DNA of 64,000 bases from Paraflavisolibacter caeni (GTDB lineage Bacteria; Bacteroidota; Bacteroidia; Chitinophagales; Chitinophagaceae): assembly GCF_025628885.1 (NCBI RefSeq), contig NZ_JAOTIF010000010.1, positions 119,103-183,102 of the forward strand. Reading direction: 5' to 3'. Every line of letters starts with the position of its first letter. The stretch's first letter is position 1. The notes under the pieces are model-generated. The model searched no databases. It was not told the DNA's origin and worked only from the letters and a program-made list of their open reading frames with translations. This document shows, in pieces, positions 53,819 through 62,804 of the stretch. The position numbers and the translations under genes were made by a program.

Positions 53819-56800
53819 TCAGCTATTAGGTTTGATCGACTCTTTATTTACCGTATACTGCCTTCCATGTATATTGCGATACTTCTTTATGTAGTCGGAT
53901 GGATTCATTCCAAAAAGCTTGCTGAATTGTTCCCTGAAATATCTTACATCATTAACGCCAACCTTGAAAGCCACTTCATTTACATTGTAATTTGTTTTAA
54001 TAAATAACTCAGCGGCTTTGCGGAGACGAATGAACCGGATGAATATATTTACAGTTTGCCCCGATACTGATTTAACTTTTCGGTATAAATTGGAATGGCT
54101 CATGCCCATTTCGGAATATAAAGTTTTTACAGAAAAATCGTCATCTTCCAGGTGATTTTCGACAATTGAAATGCATTTGTCCAAAAACTCTTTGTATTCA
54201 TGTGAGATTTTGAGATTGCTTTCATTCAGCGTTATTTCATTATAAAAATATTTCTGAAGTGTGTTGCGGGTTTTTAAAAGATTGGTAACTCTTGCAATCA
54301 ACAACTCGGCATCAAAAGGTTTCATAATATAATCATCAGCGCCTCCTTCTACTCCACGTAATTTTAATTCATTCGAGGTTGCACCAGTAAGAATGATCAC
54401 CGGGATATGGCTTAACTGCTCATTTTCTTTAACGGCTTTGCAAAGCTCAATTCCGTTCATGCCCTGCATGTGAATGTCGGAGATGATTAAATCGGGTAAA
54501 TATTTTCGAGCAGTATTCAAACCTGTAGTTCCATCTTCAGCTTGATGAATTAAATAATGATCCTTGAACAAACGAACCAGGTATTGCCGGATGGATTCAT
54601 CATCATCAATAATTAAAATAGATTTCTTTTCAGATACTACTTCAGTTATGGGCTCAGCCTCTTCGATCTTTTCTTCTATTAATGGCTCCACTTTAAACAT
54701 CTGTATGAAAGCCGGTGAATCATCGGTTTCAGAAATGGTCACTTCAGGACCAAAATGCTCTTTTCCTTTTGGCAGCGTTAACATAAATGTAGCACCCTGC
54801 CCTTCCTGGCTTTTGTAGGAAACCAATCCGCCATGTTGTTCTGTAAAATGTTTTACGAGAAAGAGGCCGATTCCAAAACCGGCTTTTGAACTTGTTTTAC
54901 TTCTTTCCGCTTTGTAAAATTTATCGAAAAGCTTTTCACCAATTTCTGAAGGAATGCCGGCGCCGTTGTCTTCAACTTTGATCACAACATCTTCCGCACT
55001 GTCATCAATAGATAAACTGACATCACCTTTAGTAGGTGTATACTTCAATGCATTAGATAAAAGATTGTATAAAATAATTTCAAGCTTTTCCCTGTCTGCA
55101 TAAATCTCCAAATTTTTATTTGGACAATCGAAAACATAATTCATGTTCTGGGATTTGGCTTGTTGCACAAAACATAAATACACTTCGTAAGCCAGATCAT
55201 GTAGATTGAGTTTAGAAGGCCTGAGCCTATCCAATCCACTTTCCGCTTTTCGGAATAAAAGCAATTGGTCAACAAGACTAAGCATGCGCCTTGCATTGCG
55301 GTAAACAATGTTTAACTCACCATCATTTTTTATTTGCTCATCAGGATTTTTTTTCAGCAGGTCCCTGACCGGGTTGATAATTAATGTAAGCGGCGTTCTG
55401 AACTCGTGTGAGATATTGGTAAAGAATGAAATCTTCTTTTCATTGATCTCTCTTTCTTTTTCATTTAAAATTCTTTCTTTCTCTCGTTCCGCATGTTCTT
55501 TTTCCCTTTCCGCCCTTTCCTTTTCTAACTCCGCTTTTTCTACGGCCAGTTCTGCAAGGCTTTTTTCTTTCTCTGCTTTTTCAAGAGCGAGTTCGGTTTC
55601 ACGCTTTTCCCGCTCAAATTTTTCTTTTTCCAATTCTGCCTGGCTTCTTTGCCTTTCCGAACGTTCATTAGCTGCATTCAATTTTGCAATCTTTACATCG
55701 TACTGAAGCTGTGTTTGTTTTGCCCTGTATTGCAAATAGAAATAAACAGCCGTACCAACCATCATTGCGTAGATCAAATAAGCCCACCAGCTTCTGTACC
55801 AAGGAGGCAGGATCATGATTTTGATTTGAACTTCATCTTTGTTCCATTGTCCTTCCGCATTGGTACTCTTTACCCTGAAAATATAGGTACCCTCGGAGAG
55901 GTGTGTATAAACAACTTTTCTTGTAGCTCCAGGGTAGTTCCATCCCTTATCCCATCCCTGCAAGTAATAGGCATATTGAATCTTTGCTGGCGATGAATAT
56001 TCCAATGCGGCAAACTCAAATGAAAGAACAGCTTTGTTGTAAGGAACTCTAACAAGTTCAATACGATTAAAAGATGTTTTTGTTTTGAGTGAAGGATCTT
56101 CTTCCACCGGAATATTGGCAACTTTCACATCAGTTATAAAAATTCTTGGGTTGCTATTTATTGCATTAATATGCTCAGGTTTGAATAAAGTAAATCCCTT
56201 GATACCTCCAAATACAAACTCACCTGACCTTAATTTCCATGCTGCATTGTAATTGAATTGATTGCTTTGCAGCCCATCGCTTTGGTAGTAGTTTTTAAAT
56301 GTTTTACTTTTCGGATTGAATTTGGCAATGCCATTGAACGTGCTCATCCACAAATTACCTTCCGAATCTTCCAAAATAGTCAATATGGAATTGCTGCAAA
56401 GACCTTCATTGGTGGTATAACGGGAAATGATCTTACCCTGTTTTCTGTCAAACAAAATCAATCCCCCTCCCTCAGTGCCTATCCAAAAATTACGGGAGCG
56501 GTCTTCCAATATGGCCTGGACCGGTTTACCAATAAAATAAGAAACATGTTTTTTGCCGGCTTTATCAATTTGAACCAGGTGCGATAAACCACCAGCCCAA
56601 AAAACATTGTTCCCGTCTTCCTTCAATGTATACATATCCCTGAGCCGGTCGTCAAACAATTCAAAAACCTTTTTCTGCCTGTTCAATTTAAAAAGCCCGT
56701 ACTGCTGTGTACTTAGCCAGAAATTCTTTTCGGCGTCTTCAAGAAGATTCGGGCCCAAAGGATGTAAAGTGAGCGTGGTGTTATTGGGGTCAACGCAGGA

Positions 56801-58123
56801 ATAGTGTTCAAACTTTCCGTTGTTAAAACGATCAACGCCCCCGCGATAGGTGGAAACCCAGATGTTGTTTTGAAAATCTGATTTAATGTGGTTAACAAAA
56901 TTGTCGCTAAGGGAATACGGATTTCCTGCTTCATGCTGGTAATTGGTAAACTTGTTCAGCTTACGGTTCCAAATACTCAAACCTCCGCCATCCGTACCAA
57001 TCCATAAATTATTGTCTGGACCTTCATAAAACGACAGAATATAATTGTTGATAAGGGTGTTTTGTGTGGCAGGATTGGAAGCAATCGTTTGAAAACGTTC
57101 TTTATTGGGATCGATTACATTGATACCACCCCTTAAGGTTCCAATCCATTTTCTTGAATGCTGGTCAATCCAAATAGAATAAACGGCATTGCTGGATAAA
57201 GAATTAGGATCAGTTGTATTCGTTAATAACTTAGTTTGATCCGTTTCAGTATTCAGAATAAAAACGCCGCCCCCATTTGTTGCAATCCACAATTCATTGT
57301 TCTTATCTGCAGTAATACCAACAACACTATTGTAGCTTAACTTTTTATTTGCTTCATTGTAAATTTTATCAAAAGAATTCGAAGAGATATTAAATCTTGA
57401 AACTCCCTCATTCGACCCTACCCATAAATAGCCATTAGTCGATTCAATGCAATTGGCAGACTTTATAGCTGTATTTATAAGTTTTAATGTTCCGGTTTTA
57501 TAGTCATAAGCATACAAGCCTCTATTAGCCGCAAGAATCCAGACTTTATGATCCTTTGTTGATTTAATGGCAGTTACATCATACGGAACGTTTGCAGCAT
57601 CAGCCAATGATATTTTATAAGCAATGGTATCTCCTTTTGGGAAAAAAAGTAAGCCCAGATCTGCAGTTGCAAGAAACATATTGCCCTGCTGATCTGTTTC
57701 AATATCCCTGATGACTGAAACAACTTTTTCTACTTTCTTATTAGCTGTATAATAATAAAGAGGAGAAAAACTGTTAGAAAGATTTTGATAGATGCAAGCA
57801 CCTTGCCTTGTCCCTATCCAAAGATTCCCCTTTGTATCTTCATTTATTGTATTGATCCAATTGTTGACGAGTGAATGATTGTTCTTGAAATTATTTCTGA
57901 AGATTTTGAATTGATATCCATCGTATCGATTCAGTCCGTCATAAGTTCCAAACCACATAAAACCGCTATGATCCTGGTAAATACAACGCACTGAATTATT
58001 AGATAAACCCTGGTCTATTCCAAGGTAAGTGCTAATAGGATAACCTGATGCAAATGACGCATTATAAATAATGAAGTGTAAGAATGCAATAGCACAAATT
58101 TTTCTTCCAAAGGGACTTTTCAT
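53819..58123 (-). CDS. Hybrid two-component system regulator (HTCS 2) with long charged coiled coil
   Basis: 1434 residues from ATG 58123 with a signal peptide ending near FASG. Propeller repeats fill about 30-680, starting YLGIDQGLSNNSVRCIYQDHSGFMWFGT. A Y_Y_Y domain (about 685-770), a membrane helix (about 778-798) and a charged coiled coil of about 95 residues follow (repeats of the kind ELEKERAEREKEHAEREKER). Then come HisKA with SHEFRTPLTL (His near 903), HATPase (about 1004-1117), a receiver with IISDIHMQGMNG (about 1165-1278) and an AraC HTH (about 1331-1421). The coiled coil is much longer than in HTCS 1. Only 34 bp separate it from the GH43_12 gene, so it is probably transcribed with the GH43 pair. 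It may control the element at 61410, giving feedback control. Confidence 0.95.
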   Translation of the reverse strand: MKSPFGRKICAIAFLHFIIYNASFASGYPISTYLGIDQGLSNNSVRCIYQDHSGFMWFGTYDGLNRYDGYQFKIFRNNFKNNHSLVNNWINTINEDTKGNLWIGTRQGACIYQNLSNSFSPLYYYTANKKVEKVVSVIRDIETDQQGNMFLATADLGLLFFPKGDTIAYKISLADAANVPYDVTAIKSTKDHKVWILAANRGLYAYDYKTGTLKLINTAIKSANCIESTNGYLWVGSNEGVSRFNISSNSFDKIYNEANKKLSYNSVVGITADKNNELWIATNGGGVFILNTETDQTKLLTNTTDPNSLSSNAVYSIWIDQHSRKWIGTLRGGINVIDPNKERFQTIASNPATQNTLINNYILSFYEGPDNNLWIGTDGGGLSIWNRKLNKFTNYQHEAGNPYSLSDNFVNHIKSDFQNNIWVSTYRGGVDRFNNGKFEHYSCVDPNNTTLTLHPLGPNLLEDAEKNFWLSTQQYGLFKLNRQKKVFELFDDRLRDMYTLKEDGNNVFWAGGLSHLVQIDKAGKKHVSYFIGKPVQAILEDRSRNFWIGTEGGGLILFDRKQGKIISRYTTNEGLCSNSILTILEDSEGNLWMSTFNGIAKFNPKSKTFKNYYQSDGLQSNQFNYNAAWKLRSGEFVFGGIKGFTLFKPEHINAINSNPRIFITDVKVANIPVEEDPSLKTKTSFNRIELVRVPYNKAVLSFEFAALEYSSPAKIQYAYYLQGWDKGWNYPGATRKVVYTHLSEGTYIFRVKSTNAEGQWNKDEVQIKIMILPPWYRSWWAYLIYAMMVGTAVYFYLQYRAKQTQLQYDVKIAKLNAANERSERQRSQAELEKEKFEREKRETELALEKAEKEKSLAELAVEKAELEKERAEREKEHAEREKERILNEKEREINEKKISFFTNISHEFRTPLTLIINPVRDLLKKNPDEQIKNDGELNIVYRNARRMLSLVDQLLLFRKAESGLDRLRPSKLNLHDLAYEVYLCFVQQAKSQNMNYVFDCPNKNLEIYADREKLEIILYNLLSNALKYTPTKGDVSLSIDDSAEDVVIKVEDNGAGIPSEIGEKLFDKFYKAERSKTSSKAGFGIGLFLVKHFTEQHGGLVSYKSQEGQGATFMLTLPKGKEHFGPEVTISETDDSPAFIQMFKVEPLIEEKIEEAEPITEVVSEKKSILIIDDDESIRQYLVRLFKDHYLIHQAEDGTTGLNTARKYLPDLIISDIHMQGMNGIELCKAVKENEQLSHIPVIILTGATSNELKLRGVEGGADDYIMKPFDAELLIARVTNLLKTRNTLQKYFYNEITLNESNLKISHEYKEFLDKCISIVENHLEDDDFSVKTLYSEMGMSHSNLYRKVKSVSGQTVNIFIRFIRLRKAAELFIKTNYNVNEVAFKVGVNDVRYFREQFSKLFGMNPSDYIKKYRNIHGRQYTVNKESIKPNS

Positions 58124-58157
58124 ATAACAACGCAGTTAGCAATCTATAACTGAAAAA

Positions 58158-59768
58158 TTATTTTGAATATCGATACCTAAAGAAATCTACATCCACATAC
58201 CCTTTTTCATCCTTAGAATTGAAATTGAAAATACCAACCCTGTCACCGCGGTAACTGCCCCAGGTGAGTTGGGTAGTGCCGCTAAAAGGTACAAAATTTT
58301 TTCCGTCGAGACTATAGCCATAGCGGTTGTTTCCCTGGTAATCCCAACTTGATTGTAGCCAGATAAAATTTCCAACTATTTGTATTCCAACCGAATCCGC
58401 ATCATTGCTACTATATACCAGTTTGCGGGTCCCATTTCCCTGTTTGATACCCAGTGAGCTATAAGAAGTTGTCGAAAAGTGAGTTAAACCTGCATATTGA
58501 CCGTCAGCCATTCCAGTTATATCAATCTTGACGGTAACAATATTTGCTTTTGTACGCATGCTACGCTGTGTAATGGTATTGCCAGCCCGGAGCAATATTT
58601 TTTTATGTTCATTGGGATTAATGGGCTTAAAAGCGTAAAGCCGGAGAAATCCTTTGTGGTCGTGTAATGACCATTTATCAGCTCGGGGCTGATAATTCCA
58701 TTCCCATTGAGGAAGCAGTGTCTTTGAATTGAAATCGTCGTCGGTCTGTATCTTTATTTTTTGCTTCTGAAGAATAATTGGTTTTTGAGCCGTCCAAACC
58801 ATACGGCCTATGGTGTCGGCACCTACCTCCCCAATGATGGGCCAACCGTTAACCCAGGTGACAGGCAAAAGACTGGCAGTGCGGCCCTCCCAATCGCTTG
58901 AACCATGATGCGTAAAGAACCACCATTGTCCATTTTTTAATTGCATGAGTCCGCCCTGGTTCGGCTCTTTATCCTTGCTTTTATCAACATGGTTTAATTG
59001 CCTGATCTCCCAGGGACCACAAATGCTTTTCGAGCGTTCCATCATGATCACCCGCCCTTCTGGTTTCACTTCGCTGAAATAGTGGTAATACAATCCATTG
59101 ATCTTATACAGCTTGTTGGCTTCACTACCGTGAGATTGATGGATGATGGAGTCAGATGCCATGATCAGGCTTTTCCCATCAGGTGTCATTTTAAATAAAT
59201 GAATGTTGTACTTTTTATTGCTTTTCGGATCAAGGGCAAAATTGGTGGCAATAAAATATAACTGGCCATCGTCATCACAAAACGAACAGCAGTCGTCCCA
59301 TCCCCTTACCTTCCAGAGTTGATGCACAGGCTCCCAGGGTCCTGCAGGATTGGTGGCCGAACTCATAAAAAAGCCATCATCCGGTGTACCAAAATATACC
59401 CAGAACTTATTTTTATAATACCTGATGGAGCCCGCCCAGATGCCCTTGCCGTAACAATTCATCCGGTCCCAGTTCAACTGTGGACTGATGCGGCGGAGGT
59501 CATCCACCACATGGCCGATAATTTCCCAGTTCACCAGGTCTTTGGAATGCAGCACCACCATGCCGGGGGAAAATTGCATGGTAGAAGAGATGGCATAATA
59601 ATCCTCACCCACCCGGATGGCATCAAGGTCGCTGTAATCTGCCGGAAGCACAGGGTTCACATAGGTGCCATTGCCCTGGTCGCCCCACTGTCCGGACATC
59701 TGAGCCTGTAAGCATAAACCTGCAAGTTGCAAATAAAACAAGAGCAATAGCGATCTGAGATGAATCAT
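58158..59768 (-). CDS. GH43_12-type hydrolase, intact copy
   Basis: 536 residues from ATG 59768; signal peptide MIHLRSLLLLFYLQLAGLCLQAQ. The propeller carries YSDLDAIRVGEDYYAISSTMQ (base Asp), WDDCCSFCDDDGQLYFIA (modulator Asp) and GSEANKLYKINGLYYHYFSE (acid Glu). The C-terminal beta-sandwich begins LPQWEWNYQPRADKW and ends GYVDVDFFRYRYSK. Most members of this subfamily are alpha-L-arabinofuranosidases. This is the complete version of the gene that is cut by a stop at 22169; 335 bp (22618-22952 against 59159-59493) are identical between them. It sits between the second GH43 gene and HTCS 2. Confidence 0.92.
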   Translation of the reverse strand: MIHLRSLLLLFYLQLAGLCLQAQMSGQWGDQGNGTYVNPVLPADYSDLDAIRVGEDYYAISSTMQFSPGMVVLHSKDLVNWEIIGHVVDDLRRISPQLNWDRMNCYGKGIWAGSIRYYKNKFWVYFGTPDDGFFMSSATNPAGPWEPVHQLWKVRGWDDCCSFCDDDGQLYFIATNFALDPKSNKKYNIHLFKMTPDGKSLIMASDSIIHQSHGSEANKLYKINGLYYHYFSEVKPEGRVIMMERSKSICGPWEIRQLNHVDKSKDKEPNQGGLMQLKNGQWWFFTHHGSSDWEGRTASLLPVTWVNGWPIIGEVGADTIGRMVWTAQKPIILQKQKIKIQTDDDFNSKTLLPQWEWNYQPRADKWSLHDHKGFLRLYAFKPINPNEHKKILLRAGNTITQRSMRTKANIVTVKIDITGMADGQYAGLTHFSTTSYSSLGIKQGNGTRKLVYSSNDADSVGIQIVGNFIWLQSSWDYQGNNRYGYSLDGKNFVPFSGTTQLTWGSYRGDRVGIFNFNSKDEKGYVDVDFFRYRYSK

Positions 59769-59790
59769 GCGAAAAATAAATGTTGTTTCC

Positions 59791-61242
59791 TTATTGATAA
59801 ATATGCCACTCCCAAACACCAGGAACGCCCTTTCCTATCCTTACCCTTAAATAGCGGGCTTTAATATTCAACTTGTCTGTATGGGGCGATTGAACAACCA
59901 CCTCCGCATGCCCGCCACAGGGCTTCCATGTTGTGCCGTTGGCGGAAGACTCCAGCACATAGGCATGCCCTGCAGTGGGACGAACAAAATACACTTCACT
60001 GCCTTTGATATTCCTTGCCTTATCCAAATCGGCCACGATCCAAGAAGCTGTGTCCTCCGGAGCAGCCATCCACCTGGAGCCGTTGGCCGCATCGAAAGCA
60101 AACTGCGATGAAAAGGATTCTGTTCTTTGAAACAAAGAATCTTGATTCGGCTTAATGATCAGATCGGAGCGCACACTGGAGGCTTTTGCGTGGACCACCT
60201 TGATGCTTTTTTGGCGCGCTACAGGGTGAAGAGCCCCTACGCCGCTGAGGGTTAGATCCACCGGGCGAATGGTTCCGTCTTCATTGAATGCCAGTTTGTT
60301 CACATAAGTTTGCCGGTTGGTGCTCCTGCGGCCAAACTCCAGATAGGCAAAATAGTAATCATCGGTGCCCGGTACATTAAACACACAACCATGGCCCGGA
60401 CCAAAGACCTGGTGTTGGTAATTGGTAGTGGAAATAATATCGTTTTTAGGAAAGTCGAATGGTCCCAGTGGTGAGGTTTTGCTCATACCATAAGCATACT
60501 GGTATTTTTCATCCCCACCCAGGGTGTAGAGGTAGTAGTAGATGCCTTTTCGTTTAAAAAAGATGGGGCCTTCCGAATACCCTTTTCGGGGTGTAGCAAT
60601 GTTAATGATAGAGGCGGTATCTACAGAAACCATATCCGGGTTCAGTTTAGCCGCAAACCTGCGCTGCCAGAAAACATAAGCCAGCCCATCATAATCGATA
60701 AAAACTTCTGCATCGATACCGGCCGGACCTTTGGGATCTTTGGATTGTAATAAGGTTGCTGCAGTAAAGGGTAAAGAAAAACTGTCTACACCTTTTGCCA
60801 GTTGAAAAGGTCCATCAGGCGAACCAGCAACAGCCGGATACATAAAGCCATTGACCGTTGGATAAATATAGTATTTGCCATTGGCTGCAATAGCCTTGCT
60901 GGGCGCCCAGTATTTATGTCCTACTGCCGAAGGAAAATAAAATCCGGAAAAACTCCAGTGAACAAAGTCTTTCGACTTCCAGACTACCGGTGGACCCGAT
61001 GTTTTTAAACCCTGATCGTATCCATCTGTTGTGGCATAACAATAAAATGTGCCGTTAATTTCCTGGATACTGGCATCTGCAATCATATCAGGGATCAGCG
61101 CATTGCCGAAGGGATTTTCCTTCTGAGCTTTTAGGGAAAGAACAAAAAGTAATAAAAAGCAGTTCAACAATGCTTTGATTGTACCAGCAGAGAACGCTGT
61201 TCTTTTTTCCGAAAGGGGCAATGCATCGTTAGTAGCTTTCAT
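59791..61242 (-). CDS. GH43 hydrolase with C-terminal F5/8-type C domain, copy 2
   Basis: 483 residues from ATG 61242 (a TTG nine bases upstream also opens the frame). It has the hydrophobic N-terminus CFLLLFVLSLKAQ, the GH43 propeller with PDMIADASIQEING (base), GIDAEVFIDYDGLAYVFW (modulator) and GYSEGPIFFKRKGIYYYLYT (acid), and a discoidin-like C-terminal domain. It is the close paralogue of 23253-24701. It stands first in an apparent GH43-GH43_12-HTCS operon. The conserved element at 61410-61498 lies about 170 bp upstream. Confidence 0.92.
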   Translation of the reverse strand: MKATNDALPLSEKRTAFSAGTIKALLNCFLLLFVLSLKAQKENPFGNALIPDMIADASIQEINGTFYCYATTDGYDQGLKTSGPPVVWKSKDFVHWSFSGFYFPSAVGHKYWAPSKAIAANGKYYIYPTVNGFMYPAVAGSPDGPFQLAKGVDSFSLPFTAATLLQSKDPKGPAGIDAEVFIDYDGLAYVFWQRRFAAKLNPDMVSVDTASIINIATPRKGYSEGPIFFKRKGIYYYLYTLGGDEKYQYAYGMSKTSPLGPFDFPKNDIISTTNYQHQVFGPGHGCVFNVPGTDDYYFAYLEFGRRSTNRQTYVNKLAFNEDGTIRPVDLTLSGVGALHPVARQKSIKVVHAKASSVRSDLIIKPNQDSLFQRTESFSSQFAFDAANGSRWMAAPEDTASWIVADLDKARNIKGSEVYFVRPTAGHAYVLESSANGTTWKPCGGHAEVVVQSPHTDKLNIKARYLRVRIGKGVPGVWEWHIYQ

Positions 61243-61409
61243 CTTTTCCAATTCAATTAGTTTACTGCTGATGTACAGAATTGATCATGCTCTGCGCTAT
61301 AGAGAATGATCAAATAGCCAACAAGCTTATAACAAGTTCATAAAGATCATCCGCTGTTTCAACAGCAGATGTTTGCTTTGCGAAAATCTGGTTTATTAAA
61401 TGAAAGGAG

Positions 61410-61498
61410 AAGGGCGAATTGCTTTAAGCAAATTTATATCAGCTACCTGCCTGAAGCATTGCATGAAAAAGACTTTGTTTTATCCAAATCCGACATTT
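61410..61498 (-). promoter_or_regulatory. 89-bp conserved promoter element, copy 2 (upstream of GH43-GH43_12-HTCS)
   Basis: Ungapped match to 21512-21600. On the minus strand TAAATTTG at 61436-61429 fits a -7 box. The fully conserved 39-base part (61460-61498) lies upstream of it. The leader to the GH43 ATG at 61242 would be about 180 bases. A shared regulator for this operon and the GH31 run is the simplest reading. Confidence 0.65.
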
Positions 61499-61529
61499 CT
61501 CTATAAATCTGATCAGTAAAAATCAGGTA

Positions 61530-61922
61530 TGAGCAGAAGATTGTTAAAGCATTTTTTTCGCTGCTACATGTAGACTATGTGAAATTGAATCAGAAATGGT
61601 ACAATTAGATCCTGGATGCCATCAGTTACATCCAGGTCCACTTAAACCAGGATTTAGCGGTTGCCCATCTTGCAGAAAGAGCCAATCAACACCAGGATTA
61701 TTTTTCAAGACTTTTTTTCAGTATACGGGCATAAGACCACTTGCCTGTCTTCATGAAAAAAGAATTGAAAGGGCACAATACCTGCTTACCACAACCAATA
61801 TGTCTTATGTCGAAGTAGCCACAGAAACAGGATTTGAAAACCTGCCTTATTTCTCCAGATTCTTTAAAAAGGTAACCAGCCTGACCCCAGTGCAGTACAA
61901 ACAGCAAAATAAATTAGATTGA
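61530..61922 (+). pseudogene. Broken AraC-family transcriptional regulator (C-terminal DNA-binding half)
   Basis: Plus-strand DNA encodes an AraC HTH domain in two frames. ILDAISYIQVHLNQDLAVAHLAERAN..HQDYFSRLFF runs up to the T-run at 61712-61718. The match then continues in the next frame as FQYTGIRPLACLHEKRIERAQYLL, TNMSYVEVATETGFENLPYFSRFF and KKVTSLTPVQYKQQ to the TGA at 61920-61922. One T is missing from the run. An in-frame TAG near 61608 also precedes ILDAI, and the segment before it (AFFSLLHVDYVKLNQKWYN) looks like the inter-domain linker. The N-terminal cupin half is gone. Confidence 0.8.
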
Positions 61923-62412
61923 TTAATCTGATTGTAGACTAGCATTTCAACAAATACATTAGATTTTCCTAAAATTAAAGTAACCAAAAAGAATAGCAAC
62001 ATTCTTTTCCTATCACCGGTATTCAATGTTTTAACCATTAATGTTGCTAATGTACAAAACACCTTCTCACCATTCGATAACACTTACTGTTCGTAATGCA
62101 GAAACAAATGTCTTCTAATTTCAAAACTATTTGATAGCTTTTACGGGTAATTGATTCGTAACTTCTTTCTTGAATAATATTACTCTCAACATCTTCATAT
62201 CCTCACTTACTTTTTGATCCAACACGGGTCCATACATCAAAAGTGTATTGATTGTAAATAAAGAATTGACATCAAAATTAAATTCTGCTAAAGTTCAGAT
62301 AAGTACAATAATTTCACATCCAATCAGTATTTTTAAGCTGATTTTAAACGAGTGAACTACTCGGTGAACTGAATATCAGGGATCCTCTAAAATCCTTGCT
62401 GGATAAGACTTA
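61923..62412. other. AT-rich non-coding stretch
   Basis: About 490 bases with no credible gene on either strand. Near its right end GAGTGAACTACTCGGTGAACT (at about 62350-62370) combines a short inverted repeat GAGT/ACTC with a direct repeat GTGAACT; this is the only structure I noticed. Confidence 0.35.
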
Positions 62413-62446
62413 CACCGATTAGGTTTGAATCCTGACGGGGTCACCA
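62413..62446 (+). tRNA. tRNA 3' fragment (T-arm, acceptor half, CCA)
   Basis: TTAGG-TTTGAAT-CCTGA folds as a 5-bp T-stem with a standard 7-base T-loop (62419-62435). CGGGGTC, a discriminator A and an encoded CCA follow (62436-62446). A full tRNA would need GACCCCG about 65 bases upstream; it is not there, and no D-arm or anticodon arm is seen. This is therefore a 3' fragment. Such fragments are typical of the far end of elements that integrate into tRNA genes. The isotype cannot be fixed. Confidence 0.6.
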
Positions 62447-62466
62447 AAAAGCGAATCAAATCGCAC

Positions 62467-62501
62467 CAAAAGCCAGCAAATCATTGATTTTGCTGGCTTT
62501 T
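62467..62501 (+). terminator. Strong terminator following the tRNA fragment
   Basis: AAAGCCAGCAAA and TTTGCTGGCTTT pair perfectly around a short loop and are followed by TTTTGTTTTGG on the plus strand. This is the terminator expected after a tRNA gene and suggests that the fragment kept the original downstream DNA. Confidence 0.85.
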
Positions 62502-62506
62502 TTGTT

Positions 62507-62804
62507 TTGGGGACCTGTCAAAAGATTCATACGGTGATTATAGTTGACGCAAAGACCAGCGCTGTAGTCAAACACATCCTAACGGACAAAACGCCGATCA
62601 ACATTTAGTTAGCCGAACGTTTTGCTTTTGTGTTGCATGCACAAGACAAGCACATCACGCAGATTGATTTGCCTACCTTTACTGTGTCGAAGCAGATTGA
62701 CGCCACCGGCACCAACGGGCTGTTGCTTGTGACACAGCCAGTGATCGATGTTTTCAAGCCTTCGGCAAACAGAAACGAACCATGGATTGGAAAAACAAAA
62801 TAGC
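62507..62804 (+). pseudogene. 3' remnant of a gene upstream of the SDR
   Basis: One plus-strand frame reads KIHTVIIVDAKTSAVVKHILTDK..INI, a single TAG near 62607, then LAERFAFVLHAQDKHITQID..FTVSKQIDATGTNGLLLVTQ. It runs to a TAG at 62802-62804 that overlaps the SDR start in another frame. The VIDxxTxxVVxxI-like pattern recalls YncE/YVTN propeller repeats, but that is weak. Codon composition is more GC-rich than in the PUL, like the SDR. I treat it as the decayed end of a neighbouring gene. Confidence 0.4.

Noticed and set aside
55308..55706. Plus-strand 132-residue Ser/Phe-rich frame
   Set aside because: It is the mirror of the Glu/Lys-rich coiled coil of HTCS 2; the repetition comes from that gene.
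62341..62446. A complete tRNA gene
   Set aside because: No 5' acceptor strand GACCCCG, D-arm or anticodon arm is present upstream; only the 3' part can be supported.
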